From contig CAMDAH010000001.1 in assembly GCA_945888625.1 (NCBI GenBank), positions 186,001 through 250,000 of the forward strand: 64,000 bases of DNA. Reading direction: 5' to 3'. The notes beneath the pieces were generated by a model. The model saw nothing but the letters and a program-made list of their open reading frames with translations, made no database searches and was not told the origin of the DNA. Origin of the DNA: Chryseobacterium gleum. Lineage in GTDB: Bacteria > Bacteroidota > Bacteroidia > Flavobacteriales_D > Crocinitomicaceae. Of this stretch, positions 18,094-28,010 are shown in pieces. The stretch's first letter is position 1. Each line of letters starts with the position of its first letter. The position numbers were made by a program, and so were the translations under genes.

Positions 18094-20721
18094 ATGCCAA
18101 CTTTTCATTTTCGCTTTTTCTTTGTTTGTCTTGCTACAATTCTGTTTTCGTGTTCTACTGAAAAAAACACGTTTCCAAATCGATTTTATCACGGAATGAC
18201 AGCAAAGTATAACGGGCATTTTAATGCGGAAGAATTATTAAATCAAGCGCTTTTTACTTTCGTAAATAGCCGCAAAGATGACTTTTATAGTTTATTACCC
18301 ATTACCCCATTACCAAATGAGACCGAGGTGAAAGGTATGTACCCCGCCATTGATACCGCAATTGTTAAATGCTCGAAAGTAATTTTGAATCATTCAATGC
18401 CGAGCGCCGAGGATATGAGTACGAAGGAGGCTGAACATAATAAGTGGATAGATGAAAATTGGATTACGGTGGGCAAAGCGCTTTTTTTTAGACGAGATTA
18501 CGACAAAGCACTTAACAACTTTTTATTTGTCAAACGATTTTTTAAGAAAGACCCATCAAGATACATTTCCGAATTGTGGATTGCCCGCATTTACATAGAA
18601 CAAAATAACTTTTCTGATGCCAAATTACTCCTTGATGAACTTCAAGAAACAGCACTGAGTCAAAAGCGAAAAGCGATATTTAGCTTTCTTAAAAAAAAGA
18701 ATACAGCGGTAGAACAAGAACCTACCATGTCAAAAGATCTTCAGTTTGAAATATTTAAATCACAAGCAGATTTAGCCATCAAAAGAGCCCAATTCGATGA
18801 AGCTGCTTTTTCACTTAACAACGCAATAAAAAAAGCACAAAACAAACAAGAGAAGGCACGTCTTCATTTTATATTAGGTCAGATATACCAACAGAAGGGA
18901 GTTGTAGACGATGCGCAGTATAATTACACAAAGGCTTTATCAGCCGCTGCACTTTATGAGGTTTCTTTTAATGCGCGGTTGAACAGGGCAATGCTTGGAA
19001 ATAATCAGCGATTGAGCAAGGGACTTGACAAAATGCTAAGGGACGCAAAAAACGCACAATATAAAGACCAGATTTATTATGCAAAAGCGTCTTTAGAAAT
19101 AAATAGGGAAAACAAGGATTTAGCTAAAGTGTATTACACCAATTCGGCTTTCTATTCGACAACAAATAAACGGGTAAAAGCCATGGCTTATGAAAAATTA
19201 GGCGACCTGGCCTTTGATCAGAAGGCGTATATAAATGCTCAAAAATACTATGATTCTTGTGCGAAATTTATGCCGGAGGCCTATCCGAATGGCGAATTAA
19301 TTAAATCAAAAGCCCTCAAACTGTTGAACTTGGTAAATGCCCTTGAAAAAGCCATTTATGAGGACAGTGTTCAACGCATTGCCAAAATGCCTGAAAAAGC
19401 TCAATCTGAGTTTTTAAAGCAGCTTATTAAAGATATTAAAAAAGAACAACAACGATTAAAAGAAGCTGAAGCAGCGAAGTTACTTGCGCTTCAACAACTA
19501 TCGAATACCAATCAAAATACAGCCTCAAACAAATGGTATTTTAACAATCAAAAACTAAAAGAGGAAGGGGTCAATGAATTTAGAAAGCTTTGGGGAAGCC
19601 GGGAAAATCAAGACGATTGGCGCAGATCAGATAAACTGACGTTTTCAGAAATAGCAGCTAATAATGCATCCGGAACAGACTCTTCCAATGTTGTTTCCGA
19701 AATTGAAGAGCCCGAAGATTCATTAACGGTTGAAAGTTTAAGAAAGAATCTTCCTTTAACAGATAGCCTCTATGAAGCATCGATAGTAGCAGAAATTGAG
19801 GCGCTTTATACATCTGGCATTCTGTTTAAAGAGTTATTGAATGAAAACGAACTCGCGATGGGCCAATTTGAAAAGATACTTGATAAAAACAGAAAGAGTA
19901 CCACGGACTTGTCTGCCGCTTTTCAATTGTATAAATTAAATGAAATAACGTCATTAGGAAATCAATACAAGGAATATATTATCAAGTATTATCCCAACTC
20001 TGATGTGGCTAATTTTTTCAAAGACCCTGATTTTTTTGTGAAACAAAAGGAAGGAAAAATTGCTGCTCAAAAAGAATATATTCTTTTAGTGGAAAGGTAT
20101 GAAAAGAAAGAATACCAGGCGGTTTTTGACGCATCAGAAGCAGTGGTAAACGGAGATAAGTCTAATGCGCTTCGTTCGGAGTATCTGCTACTGAATGTTT
20201 TAGCCACCGGACAATTAACCGCAGATAAAAAGTCATTGCTACCTAAGTTAAATCGGATTGTTGACGAAAAACCGGGCTCGGTTCAGGCAATTAGAGCCAA
20301 AGAAATGATTGCAATCATTTTGAATGGATTTTCTAAAAATGAAGTTTTACCTGAGCCAAAACCCAGTATTTTTAAATACGACGACAAGGCAACTCAATTT
20401 GTTATGGTTTTGATGGATGCTGAGGAAGATGCGAATGATGCTAAAAATGACATCTCCGATTTTACGACGAAGCAGTTTAAAAACATTAAACTGAAAGTGC
20501 AAAGCAAATTAACGATTAAAGAAACCGCTTTCATTTTGGTTTCCGAGTTTGCGTCAGTTAAATTAGCCAATGATTACATTAATTCTTACAAGGCAGGTTA
20601 CGAGCAATTAAATCAATGGCATAACAATAGAGTGCAGATTATTACACAAGAAAATTTGAAAAAGTTAATAGAATCAAGTAACTTTGAATTATACAAAGAG
20701 TTTTACGACCTCAACTATTAA
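18094..20721 (+). CDS. type IX secretion lipoprotein PorW/SprE
   Basis: An 875-residue lipoprotein (signal ending at Cys20) with an N-terminal motif FYHGMTAKYNGHFNAEELL characteristic of PorW/SprE, followed by many TPR-like helical repeats to about residue 640 and a Lys/Glu-rich linker near 430-480. SprE is needed for gliding motility and T9SS export in Flavobacterium, and PorW is the Porphyromonas counterpart. It is followed after three bases by a bactofilin gene, a conserved arrangement in this phylum. The family assignment is firm; its exact partners here are inferred. Confidence 0.88.
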   Translation: MPTFHFRFFFVCLATILFSCSTEKNTFPNRFYHGMTAKYNGHFNAEELLNQALFTFVNSRKDDFYSLLPITPLPNETEVKGMYPAIDTAIVKCSKVILNHSMPSAEDMSTKEAEHNKWIDENWITVGKALFFRRDYDKALNNFLFVKRFFKKDPSRYISELWIARIYIEQNNFSDAKLLLDELQETALSQKRKAIFSFLKKKNTAVEQEPTMSKDLQFEIFKSQADLAIKRAQFDEAAFSLNNAIKKAQNKQEKARLHFILGQIYQQKGVVDDAQYNYTKALSAAALYEVSFNARLNRAMLGNNQRLSKGLDKMLRDAKNAQYKDQIYYAKASLEINRENKDLAKVYYTNSAFYSTTNKRVKAMAYEKLGDLAFDQKAYINAQKYYDSCAKFMPEAYPNGELIKSKALKLLNLVNALEKAIYEDSVQRIAKMPEKAQSEFLKQLIKDIKKEQQRLKEAEAAKLLALQQLSNTNQNTASNKWYFNNQKLKEEGVNEFRKLWGSRENQDDWRRSDKLTFSEIAANNASGTDSSNVVSEIEEPEDSLTVESLRKNLPLTDSLYEASIVAEIEALYTSGILFKELLNENELAMGQFEKILDKNRKSTTDLSAAFQLYKLNEITSLGNQYKEYIIKYYPNSDVANFFKDPDFFVKQKEGKIAAQKEYILLVERYEKKEYQAVFDASEAVVNGDKSNALRSEYLLLNVLATGQLTADKKSLLPKLNRIVDEKPGSVQAIRAKEMIAIILNGFSKNEVLPEPKPSIFKYDDKATQFVMVLMDAEEDANDAKNDISDFTTKQFKNIKLKVQSKLTIKETAFILVSEFASVKLANDYINSYKAGYEQLNQWHNNRVQIITQENLKKLIESSNFELYKEFYDLNY

Positions 20722-20724
20722 TTT

Positions 20725-21135
20725 ATGTTAAAAAGAAAAGATTTTTTTGGTGGCAATCCCACCTCTTCCGAAAGCACTGAATTCAATAAAATATTAACGG
20801 GAACAGAATTTACTGGCGATATAATTTCAGATTCTAATATTTTAATAGAAGGGGATATTATTGGCAATGTTTCTTGTTCAGGTAAAGTAATGATAAGCTC
20901 TTCAGGCAAACTTAAAGGAAACCTAGTTTGTGTCAATGCTGAAATAGATGGCACAATTCATGGCGAGTTAACGATAGAAAATTTGCTTACGATGCACCCA
21001 ACTGCCCGAATTAAAGGCGATATACAAGCAACGAAATTAACCATTGAAGAAGGCGCTTATTTTGAAGGCGCTTGCGTGATGAAATCGCCTATGACAGCCA
21101 CCACCTTCACTTCGAGTTTTGAGGGCGAAGATTAA
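20725..21135 (+). CDS. bactofilin (polymer-forming cytoskeletal protein)
   Basis: A 136-residue bactofilin: short tails flank a right-handed beta-helix core with repeating G-x-(I/V) turns (GDIISDSNILIEGDIIGNVS, SGKLKGNL, AEIDGTIHGEL). Bactofilins self-assemble into membrane-associated filaments that organise cell-wall or envelope machinery. It lies three bases after the PorW/SprE gene and just before atpZ. Confidence 0.9.
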   Translation: MLKRKDFFGGNPTSSESTEFNKILTGTEFTGDIISDSNILIEGDIIGNVSCSGKVMISSSGKLKGNLVCVNAEIDGTIHGELTIENLLTMHPTARIKGDIQATKLTIEEGAYFEGACVMKSPMTATTFTSSFEGED

Positions 21136-21147
21136 TAGGTTTTTCAT

Positions 21148-21351
21148 TTGAAACAAAAACCCAATTTAATCTTTCGCTTATCTTCATTGGGAATTCAAAT
21201 GGCTTCTATTATACTGATTTTTGGCTTTTTAGGTAATTATCTTGATAAACGTTTCAATTCGAAAAATGCGTACTGGACTGCAGGGCTTCTTGTATTTGGC
21301 GTTTTTGTTTCACTCTACGTAGTGATTAAAGCGGCGATGAGGAATGAATAA
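21148..21351 (+). CDS. atpZ: AtpZ/AtpI-family protein
   Basis: A 67-residue protein with two transmembrane helices (about 11-29 and 42-62), matching the AtpZ family that accompanies F0F1 ATP synthase and may help c-ring assembly or Mg2+ supply. The start is a TTG. It overlaps the next gene by eight bases. No ATP synthase structural genes follow in this window. Confidence 0.8.
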   Translation: MKQKPNLIFRLSSLGIQMASIILIFGFLGNYLDKRFNSKNAYWTAGLLVFGVFVSLYVVIKAAMRNE

Positions 21352-21742
21352 GACGCGCATTTTTAATCGTTATGTAATTCATAGCGCCCTTGCGTTTGGT
21401 AGTATCCTACTTGTTTATTTCGGCGGCTTATCTATTTTTTTTAACGCCAACGCATTTTTACAAAACCTTAGTTTTTTAGTATCCTTTATTGTGTCTGGCG
21501 TTTTGTTTTTTACGGGCTGGGCAGTTATGCTTCCTGCGATCAAAAAAAATCCAAAAGAATTGTTTTTAGGGGCAATAACATTAACGATAGTCCAAATGCT
21601 AGAGTTCATGGCATTCCTGTTAGTTGCTATTATTTATGAGTTACCTCGCCTGGTTCTTTACCACGTTTTATGCCTGTTTTTGTGCTTGATAGTAATACAG
21701 GTTCTTTGTATTATAAAAGCATTAAATGAAAAGCTTATTTAA
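21344..21742 (+). CDS. hypothetical four-helix membrane protein
   Basis: A 132-residue protein with four predicted transmembrane helices. It occupies the slot between atpZ and atpB that in Bacteroidota holds a poorly conserved AtpI-like protein, so an ATP-synthase assembly role is possible but not shown by any motif. Its 3' end overlaps the convergent M28 peptidase gene by eight bases. Confidence 0.7.
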   Translation: MNKTRIFNRYVIHSALAFGSILLVYFGGLSIFFNANAFLQNLSFLVSFIVSGVLFFTGWAVMLPAIKKNPKELFLGAITLTIVQMLEFMAFLLVAIIYELPRLVLYHVLCLFLCLIVIQVLCIIKALNEKLI

Positions 21743-22979
21743 TTTTTTTGATAAACTTCAGAAGCAGTGAGTTTAGGGCATCAAATGCTTCAAAACTCAA
21801 GTTTTCGTAACGGTCTTCTATATCGTGGTAGTGCTTATTAGGCCCCATCGTATATATGAAAAAGGCAGGAACGCCCACTTCCGTAAAATAATAGTGGTCT
21901 GAATTGGCTGCTGGTCCACGTGGTTTAATTGTTTTAAGTAAGGTGTTTCTGGTATTGATTGATTGGAGCAGTTCAAATTCTTTAGGAAATAGGGTAGAAT
22001 TTACTACGGTGATGCCTTCTTCGCCACTCCCAAGAATATCTAAGTTGAGCATGAAACGAATATCCCTAAGCGGAACAATCGGATTAGCAACCATGTGCTT
22101 AGAACCCAGTAGGCCAATTTCCTCTCCAGAAAATGCCACAAAAAGTAGGTTGTATTTGGCAGGACTCTTAACAAATTGCTCGGCGAGGTGAATCAACATA
22201 GCGTTTCCACTTGCATTATCGTTTGCGCCAGGGAAATAGGTGTCCTTGCCCATACGCCCCAAATGGTCGTAGTGTGCGGATAAAAGAATAGTTTTAGTTG
22301 TTTTCTTTTTAGCGGGACAGTAGCCGATTATGTTGTTTGTTGAGTGTTTAGAAATAAAAGATTGATCAATATCAAGTTGTATAAAAGAAGGCACCGTCAT
22401 TAATGCTGATTTAACAATAATTAAATGAAATACTTGTTGGACATCTTGACTAACTGACCAGGTAAGTTTCTCATTGGTCACTTCTATTATAGGCAGTCGG
22501 TCTACCACCTCATTTATTTTGTTTTTTATCATTGTTATAGAATCTTTTGGAAGCCCAGAATAATCTATTAGAAGTGCTTGGTTGTTTGAGATTAGAAAGT
22601 TATTTTTATTTTTTTTAAGAAATTCAGCAGGAGATACATTGACTAGGTAGACAGTTCCTTTTATCCCCGAAGAATTTGGAGAAATAAGAAAGTCTTTTCC
22701 TGGTACTAGGGTATCTTTGTCCGTAACAACAAGCATTTTGCCCGGGAAGGCGTTTACTGAAAAAGAAAATGCTTGAAAATAACTTCCGTCAATAGGCTGC
22801 AATCCAATCGTCTTAAAACTTTCTGAAAGATACTGAGCAGCGATAGAGTCGCCATTGTTAACGTACCCTCGCCCATGAAATTCTGCGGCGCAGAGCTGCT
22901 TGGTGAAGGAGCGATAATCGATTTTTTGTCCCCATATAGAAAGGGTAGCGAATAAACTAAGCAGTTGGATTATTCGCAT
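21735..22979 (-). CDS. M28 family metallopeptidase
   Basis: Secreted or periplasmic di-zinc aminopeptidase-like protein, 414 residues. A signal peptide ends at about residue 17, followed by Gln. The zinc ligands of the family are visible: SAHYDHLG, GANDNASG, the catalytic/metal FSGEEIGLLGS, NLDILG and the final His in SDHYYF. The segment between residues 60 and 190 fits an inserted PA-like domain. Its 5' end overlaps the upstream unknown gene by 23 bases, so the two are likely co-transcribed. Confidence 0.9.
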   Translation of the reverse strand: MRIIQLLSLFATLSIWGQKIDYRSFTKQLCAAEFHGRGYVNNGDSIAAQYLSESFKTIGLQPIDGSYFQAFSFSVNAFPGKMLVVTDKDTLVPGKDFLISPNSSGIKGTVYLVNVSPAEFLKKNKNNFLISNNQALLIDYSGLPKDSITMIKNKINEVVDRLPIIEVTNEKLTWSVSQDVQQVFHLIIVKSALMTVPSFIQLDIDQSFISKHSTNNIIGYCPAKKKTTKTILLSAHYDHLGRMGKDTYFPGANDNASGNAMLIHLAEQFVKSPAKYNLLFVAFSGEEIGLLGSKHMVANPIVPLRDIRFMLNLDILGSGEEGITVVNSTLFPKEFELLQSINTRNTLLKTIKPRGPAANSDHYYFTEVGVPAFFIYTMGPNKHYHDIEDRYENLSFEAFDALNSLLLKFIKKIK

Positions 22980-23796
22980 ACCGCCGACATATTTTGAGCA
23001 TAAATTCTTCGATTATTTCCTGCGACTTTACAAAGTTCCAGGAATTTGTCTCCGCTAAATCAACTAATACGAGTAATGCACCAGCCATATTTGTTTTGTC
23101 ATTTAACTTTTTAATTGAGGTGCCAAAAGATTCGCTTGAGCCCCGAAATAAGGCATTGATGAACTGTAGTTTTTCCGTCAAAGTAAATGAACCGATTAAA
23201 TTATCTAGTGGTATAATGGCGCGCTCACCTCGAATGCTTTTTTCAATTGTTCGAAATTTGGCAATTAGCGGGTGATCGCTTGCAATCACGGCTTCAGGCT
23301 GGGCGCTTTCTTCTTCATTTGAATAGCTAATTGTGGTGGTTTCCTCTTTGTTAATAGCAATAATTGAATCTCCCTCCTCTATGGTTGCTGCATGTTCTTT
23401 GATGATAATTTCTTCAGTAATTCCATGATTACTTTCTATAATCGTTGTTTCTGAATAGTGTTCCTCTATTGTTTTCTCGGGTTCGCTGCTTAGTAGTATT
23501 TCTTCTTCCGCATCAAATAAACTAAAGTCAAATGGCTGCTGAATACCTATTGTGTTTTTCGCCTCTATTACGATAGGCTCCTCTTTTGGTATGTCAGGAT
23601 GAGATTCAACAATTTCCTTTTTGACATCATGCGCCACAAAAAGTCCTTTGTTTTCATACATCTTATACCGAAGAATAATTAATTGTTCTTGGAGTAAGCC
23701 ACATTGCTCAATTAGATAATCTAAGTTATTTACATCGATTGTTTGTTCTTCAATAAGTTTGATATGCTTTGATATGGCTTCAATATGTTTTTTCAT
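22957..23796 (-). CDS. hypothetical acidic-linker protein
   Basis: A 279-residue protein I cannot assign. The N-terminal 60 residues look like a helical coiled segment, residues 60-180 are a highly acidic, Glu/Ile-rich low-complexity linker, and the C-terminal 90 residues form a compact helical domain (RGERAIIPLDNLIGSFTL, LFRGSSESF, NLAETNSW-like motifs) that resembles conserved Bacteroidota proteins of unknown function. No signal peptide. It overlaps the M28 peptidase gene. Confidence 0.8.
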   Translation of the reverse strand: MKKHIEAISKHIKLIEEQTIDVNNLDYLIEQCGLLQEQLIILRYKMYENKGLFVAHDVKKEIVESHPDIPKEEPIVIEAKNTIGIQQPFDFSLFDAEEEILLSSEPEKTIEEHYSETTIIESNHGITEEIIIKEHAATIEEGDSIIAINKEETTTISYSNEEESAQPEAVIASDHPLIAKFRTIEKSIRGERAIIPLDNLIGSFTLTEKLQFINALFRGSSESFGTSIKKLNDKTNMAGALLVLVDLAETNSWNFVKSQEIIEEFMLKICRRYANNPTA

Positions 23797-23878
23797 TGGT
23801 TTTTATTTAATAAATGACATTTTAGAGATTGGTTTCTTACACTTATTCTTTCGTTCAAAAGTTTCCTTAGTGGCTTGT

Positions 23879-23886
23879 CAAAATTA
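23879..23886 (-). promoter_or_regulatory. putative -7 box for the minus-strand 22957-23796 gene
   Basis: On the minus strand TAATTTTG fits TAnnTTTG, about 80 bases before the start codon. No TTTG is found 19 bases further upstream, so the call is tentative. Confidence 0.3.
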
Positions 23887-23957
23887 GAAAACCTATTGCA
23901 ATCAGTTTGATTATTTTGAGAAAAAATTCGTATTATTAGCGTTTAAAATAAACAAAA

Positions 23958-24533
23958 ATGTTTTTAGAACAATTTCCAGGAGAAAGTAAGCAGCAAGGAT
24001 GGATTGAAGTAATTTGTGGGTCTATGTTTTCCGGTAAGACAGAAGAACTTATCAGACGAATTAAACGAACACAATTTGCTAATCAAAGTTTGGTTTTATT
24101 CAAACCTGCGATTGATAATCGATACAGTGAAAATAACGTGGTAAGTCATCAAGGGAATGCCGTTGAAGCGGTGCTTATTAATACATCTGCCGAAATATTA
24201 CGAATTTGGAATAATGAGAAGGTGGTGGCAATTGACGAAGCTCAATTTTTTGACAAGGGAATTATAAATGTTTGCCATGTGCTGGCGTCGAAAGGAGCTA
24301 GGGTCATTATTGCGGGGCTAGATATGGATTATACAGGTAAGCCTTTTGGCCCAATGCCGAATCTTTTAGCCATTGCGGAATATGTTACAAAAGTGCATGC
24401 CATTTGTCTTTCTTGTGGTAATTTAGCGCAGTTTTCTCAACGCACTGCGAGTGAATCTACTCAAGTATTAGTTGGTGCAGTGGAGAAGTATCAACCGCTT
24501 TGTCGATCGTGTTACAATAAACTAAGCACTTGA
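23958..24533 (+). CDS. tdk: thymidine kinase
   Basis: Type II thymidine kinase of the dTMP salvage pathway. The P-loop GSMFSGKTEEL (about 27-37), the Walker B-like DEAQFF and a four-Cys zinc site (CLSCG and CRSCY) are present; 191 residues is the normal size. The TGA stop shares bases with the TTG start of murF-alr. Confidence 0.95.
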   Translation: MFLEQFPGESKQQGWIEVICGSMFSGKTEELIRRIKRTQFANQSLVLFKPAIDNRYSENNVVSHQGNAVEAVLINTSAEILRIWNNEKVVAIDEAQFFDKGIINVCHVLASKGARVIIAGLDMDYTGKPFGPMPNLLAIAEYVTKVHAICLSCGNLAQFSQRTASESTQVLVGAVEKYQPLCRSCYNKLST

Positions 24534-26830
24534 AATTAGAAATTAACTTACCGAAACTAATTCAGCTAGTTGGAGCTCAATTTTATGGGGAAACGCCGCA
24601 AAATGAAATCATCAATGGAGTTGTTATTGATTCCAGGAAGATTGTTTCCGGACATCAGCTTGTTTATTTTGCTTTGCCCGGTGAGTTTAAAGATGGACAT
24701 GATTTTATAAGTGCTGCCTACTCGAAAGGGGTACGGGTTTTTATTGTTACAAAAAAACAATCATTAACTTTTAACCACGCTTGCTTCCTCGTTGTGCAAG
24801 ACACCTTAATTGCATTACAAGCAATTGCAAAATACCATCGTGAGCAATTTCACTTTCCAATTATTGCTGTAACAGGCAGCGTTGGTAAGACAACTACAAA
24901 AGAATGGCTTTATCATTTATTGTCAACTCAATTTCGAATAATTCGAAGTCCTAAAAGTTATAATTCTCAGCTTGGAGTAGCCTTGTCCCTTCTTGAATTA
25001 ACCGAGGATTGTGATATTGCTATTATAGAAGTAGGAATTTCTCATCCAGGTGAAATGGAGGTGCTTGAAAAAATCATATCCCCCGAAATAGTTTTGTTAA
25101 CCAGTATTGGCACGGCTCATTTACATAATTTTACGGATATCAATCACTTGTGCCAAGAAAAAATAAAATTGGCTAGTCGTGCAAAAAAAGTTTTTTTAGG
25201 CCCAACTATAGCCACCGAGAAATTCGCTTTTCTTGACAAAAAAGACTTAGTAAGTAAAGCGGCAGTTGAACTTTCCTTAATTCCTTTCAACGACAGTGCA
25301 AGCAGGGCTTCAGCCGCAATTGCCATTGCCGTGGCAAAGTTTTTTGATGTGGGAGAGGATAGACTGAAGTCTGCCGTCTCCACGCTCCCACGGTTGGCCA
25401 TGCGCTTAGAAACCTATGAGGGAATTAACAACAATACGGTCATTAACGACACCTATAATTTGGATTTAGATGCACTAAGCCATTCGTTAGAATTTCAGAC
25501 CTCGTTGGCAAACGAACGAACTAGGGTTTTAATTATCGGGTTACATGAAAAGAACCCGGTGCTTTTAGAAAAAATTTATGCAATCACCACACCATTTCGA
25601 TTAGATGAAATCCAAGTAGTATACTTAAATGATTATCCCTCGTTTATTTTTGAAAATGCCGTTATTCTGTTAAAAGGAACGCGAAAAGCAAACATGCAAA
25701 AATGGGCTATGCAGCTAAAGCTAAAAAAACATAAAACGCAAATTGAAATAAATTTATCGGCCTTAAGGCACAATTTGTTGCAGTACAAGGAGGCAGTTAA
25801 TAAAAACACAAAGTTGCTGGTAATGGTTAAGGCCCAGGCCTATGGAAGCGGCCTCATTAAAACAGCTCAATTTATTGAGAAAATGGGGATTGATTATCTT
25901 GGAGTTGCTTATGCTGATGAGGGTGTTGAACTGCGAAAAGCGGGTGTGTTATTACCAATTTTGGTTATGAACGCAGAGGAAGAGGCATTCGACGATTGCA
26001 TACAATATAAATTAGAACCTTCAATCTATTCTTTCGAACAACTTGAAGCCTTACTTCATCATCTTATTGCTCAAACGATAGAGGGATTTCCAATACACTT
26101 AAAATTCGATACGGGTATGAATAGACTCGGGTTTTCATCCAAAGAAACTCGAAAATTGATTGACGTAATTCGTTCCCAACCTGAAATTTTGATTAAAAGC
26201 GTTTATTCTCATTTAGCTGAATCGGATAATCGAAAAGATCCTTCATTCACCTTACGTCAAGTTGAAACCTTCACCCAGCTTTGTAACCAGGTCCAAAAAA
26301 TGGTTCCGACACCATTCCTTCGCCACATATTAAATTCGGAGGGAATAATTAATTTTTCTTCAGACCAAACGACTATGGTTCGTATAGGCATCGGAGCATT
26401 CGGAATCAGTTCGAATGAGATTTGGCGGAAAAATTTAAGGCCTGTCATTGCTTGGAAAAGCACAGTTTCACAATTAAAAACAGTAGAGAAAGGCGAAAGT
26501 ATAGGCTACAATCGGTCTTTTTTAGCCCCCAAAAAAATAACGATCGCCATCATTCCACTTGGCTACGGCGACGGGTTTAGAAGAATTTTAAGCAATGGCA
26601 AAGGGGGTGTTTTCATTCAAGGTGCATTTTGCCCAACGGTAGGAAATGTTTGTATGGATATGATTATGGTGGAGGTAAGTCACATTTCCGTAAAAGCAGG
26701 AGATGAGGTTGAAATTATTGGACAAAACCAAAGTATCGAGGCATTATCAACCTCAATGGAAACAATCCCTTATGAGCTCATGACGGGGATTTCACAGCGC
26801 GTTTATAGAAGTTATATTAATGAGGAATAA
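24530..26830 (+). CDS. bifunctional MurF ligase / alanine racemase
   Basis: A natural fusion common in Bacteroidota. The N-terminal half (about 1-395) is a Mur ligase with the ATP loop TGSVGKTTTKEW, which would add D-Ala-D-Ala to the UDP-MurNAc-tripeptide. The C-terminal half (about 400-766) is a PLP-dependent alanine racemase with the Schiff-base Lys at K434 (VKAQAYGSG) and the second catalytic Tyr at Y660 (GYNRSF). It starts with TTG, overlapping the tdk stop (TTGA). One protein would thus make D-Ala and use D-Ala-D-Ala for cell-wall precursors. Confidence 0.94.
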   Translation: MKLEINLPKLIQLVGAQFYGETPQNEIINGVVIDSRKIVSGHQLVYFALPGEFKDGHDFISAAYSKGVRVFIVTKKQSLTFNHACFLVVQDTLIALQAIAKYHREQFHFPIIAVTGSVGKTTTKEWLYHLLSTQFRIIRSPKSYNSQLGVALSLLELTEDCDIAIIEVGISHPGEMEVLEKIISPEIVLLTSIGTAHLHNFTDINHLCQEKIKLASRAKKVFLGPTIATEKFAFLDKKDLVSKAAVELSLIPFNDSASRASAAIAIAVAKFFDVGEDRLKSAVSTLPRLAMRLETYEGINNNTVINDTYNLDLDALSHSLEFQTSLANERTRVLIIGLHEKNPVLLEKIYAITTPFRLDEIQVVYLNDYPSFIFENAVILLKGTRKANMQKWAMQLKLKKHKTQIEINLSALRHNLLQYKEAVNKNTKLLVMVKAQAYGSGLIKTAQFIEKMGIDYLGVAYADEGVELRKAGVLLPILVMNAEEEAFDDCIQYKLEPSIYSFEQLEALLHHLIAQTIEGFPIHLKFDTGMNRLGFSSKETRKLIDVIRSQPEILIKSVYSHLAESDNRKDPSFTLRQVETFTQLCNQVQKMVPTPFLRHILNSEGIINFSSDQTTMVRIGIGAFGISSNEIWRKNLRPVIAWKSTVSQLKTVEKGESIGYNRSFLAPKKITIAIIPLGYGDGFRRILSNGKGGVFIQGAFCPTVGNVCMDMIMVEVSHISVKAGDEVEIIGQNQSIEALSTSMETIPYELMTGISQRVYRSYINEE

Positions 26831-26881
26831 ATAATTAGATTTTTTACTAATGAATGGACTTACGCTTTAACTTTTATTTTT

Positions 26882-27898
26882 ATGTCGCCTAAAATTCAGG
26901 AAGAATTATTACAAGCAGTAAAACTCAAACTAAGCCCTGGTGAAACGATAAGTTTTGCACTGAGCGATGTACTGAGCGTGAGTCATGATGCTGCATATCG
27001 AAGATTAAGAAATGAAACGGCCCTAACGATTGATGAGGTAAAAAAGTTGTGTACGGTCTATAAAATCTCATTTGACGCCTTAATTAATCAAAAGAAAGGT
27101 GTTGCTTTATTTACATATAATCCGCTAAATGAATATGATTTTAGTTTAGAATCGTATTTAGAGGGAATTTTAAGTGCCTTTAATAGATTAAAGGCACTAG
27201 ATGATCCTAAAATTATACTAACAATCAATAATATGCCCTTTTTACAATTGATTAATATACCTCAATTGTTACGGTTTAAACTTTTCTTTTGGGCGAAAAC
27301 ATATTTACAAATTCCTGAATATCAAAACATGCCTTTTCGTCATGAGAAAGTTCCCGAAAAGGCATTTGATTTGGGCAAGAAGATTATTTCAATTTATAAT
27401 ACGATTCCTTCCATTGAAATTTATGATCCAGAATTAATGCGGGGTTTCCTGCGCCAAATTTTATATTATTTTAATTCTAACATGTTCGAAGACCCAAGCT
27501 ATGCCCTCTTTTTATGCGACAGAGCGCTTCTGTTTTCGTCCCATTTAAAAGCCCAAGCAATATGCGGCAAGAAATTTATTTATGGTACTCAAGCACCAGC
27601 GCAAGGAAATCAATTCGATATGTTCCTAAATGAAACAATTAATACGGATGCGGCTTTCTATTTTGAAAGCAAACAGAACAATGGGCTCTTTCTTACACAC
27701 AATGTCATGAATTACTTACATACCAATGACAAGCAATATGTATCAGATACCAAGCAAGTATTGGATAAGCAAATTGCGAATTCTAGTTTGATAAGCGTTG
27801 TTAATGAAAAAGAACGAAATCGATTCTTCTCCGATTTTGATAGAACCATTTTAAATTTCAGAAAGAAGATAGAAGCTGAAATAGAATTTAATAGTTAG
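26882..27898 (+). CDS. helix-turn-helix protein of unknown function
   Basis: A 338-residue protein. Residues about 20-65 form an HTH (FALSDVLSVSHDAAYRRLRNE...TIDEVKKLC), resembling phage-type/BetR-like DNA-binding domains. The remaining 270 residues are mostly helical and lack recognised motifs; similar proteins occur in Bacteroidota as uncharacterised regulators. Its last codons and stop lie within a 34-base element repeated upstream of the gene at 29008. That proximity makes it a candidate regulator of the paired promoters. Confidence 0.75.
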   Translation: MSPKIQEELLQAVKLKLSPGETISFALSDVLSVSHDAAYRRLRNETALTIDEVKKLCTVYKISFDALINQKKGVALFTYNPLNEYDFSLESYLEGILSAFNRLKALDDPKIILTINNMPFLQLINIPQLLRFKLFFWAKTYLQIPEYQNMPFRHEKVPEKAFDLGKKIISIYNTIPSIEIYDPELMRGFLRQILYYFNSNMFEDPSYALFLCDRALLFSSHLKAQAICGKKFIYGTQAPAQGNQFDMFLNETINTDAAFYFESKQNNGLFLTHNVMNYLHTNDKQYVSDTKQVLDKQIANSSLISVVNEKERNRFFSDFDRTILNFRKKIEAEIEFNS

Positions 27899-27972
27899 TT
27901 GCATTATTCGCAAACAACATTTTGTTAATTACTAAAATCAGTTTTCTCAATTTACACGGTTTGATACATTTG
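27881..27972 (+). promoter_or_regulatory. SDR-gene promoter region with TTGC...GCAA element (copy A)
   Basis: Contains an imperfect palindrome, TTGCATTATTCGCAA (27899-27913), then TCAGTTTT (27938-27945), a 19-base spacer and the -7 box TACATTTG (27965-27972), 38 bases before the SDR start. The whole segment aligns without gaps to 28895-28986, with 59 of 90 positions identical over the first 90 bases. Bases 27881-27914 match 30 of 34. Confidence 0.7.
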
Positions 27973-28010
27973 CATATAAATATTAAGTGTCCAAATCGTA
28001 ACTTTTTATC

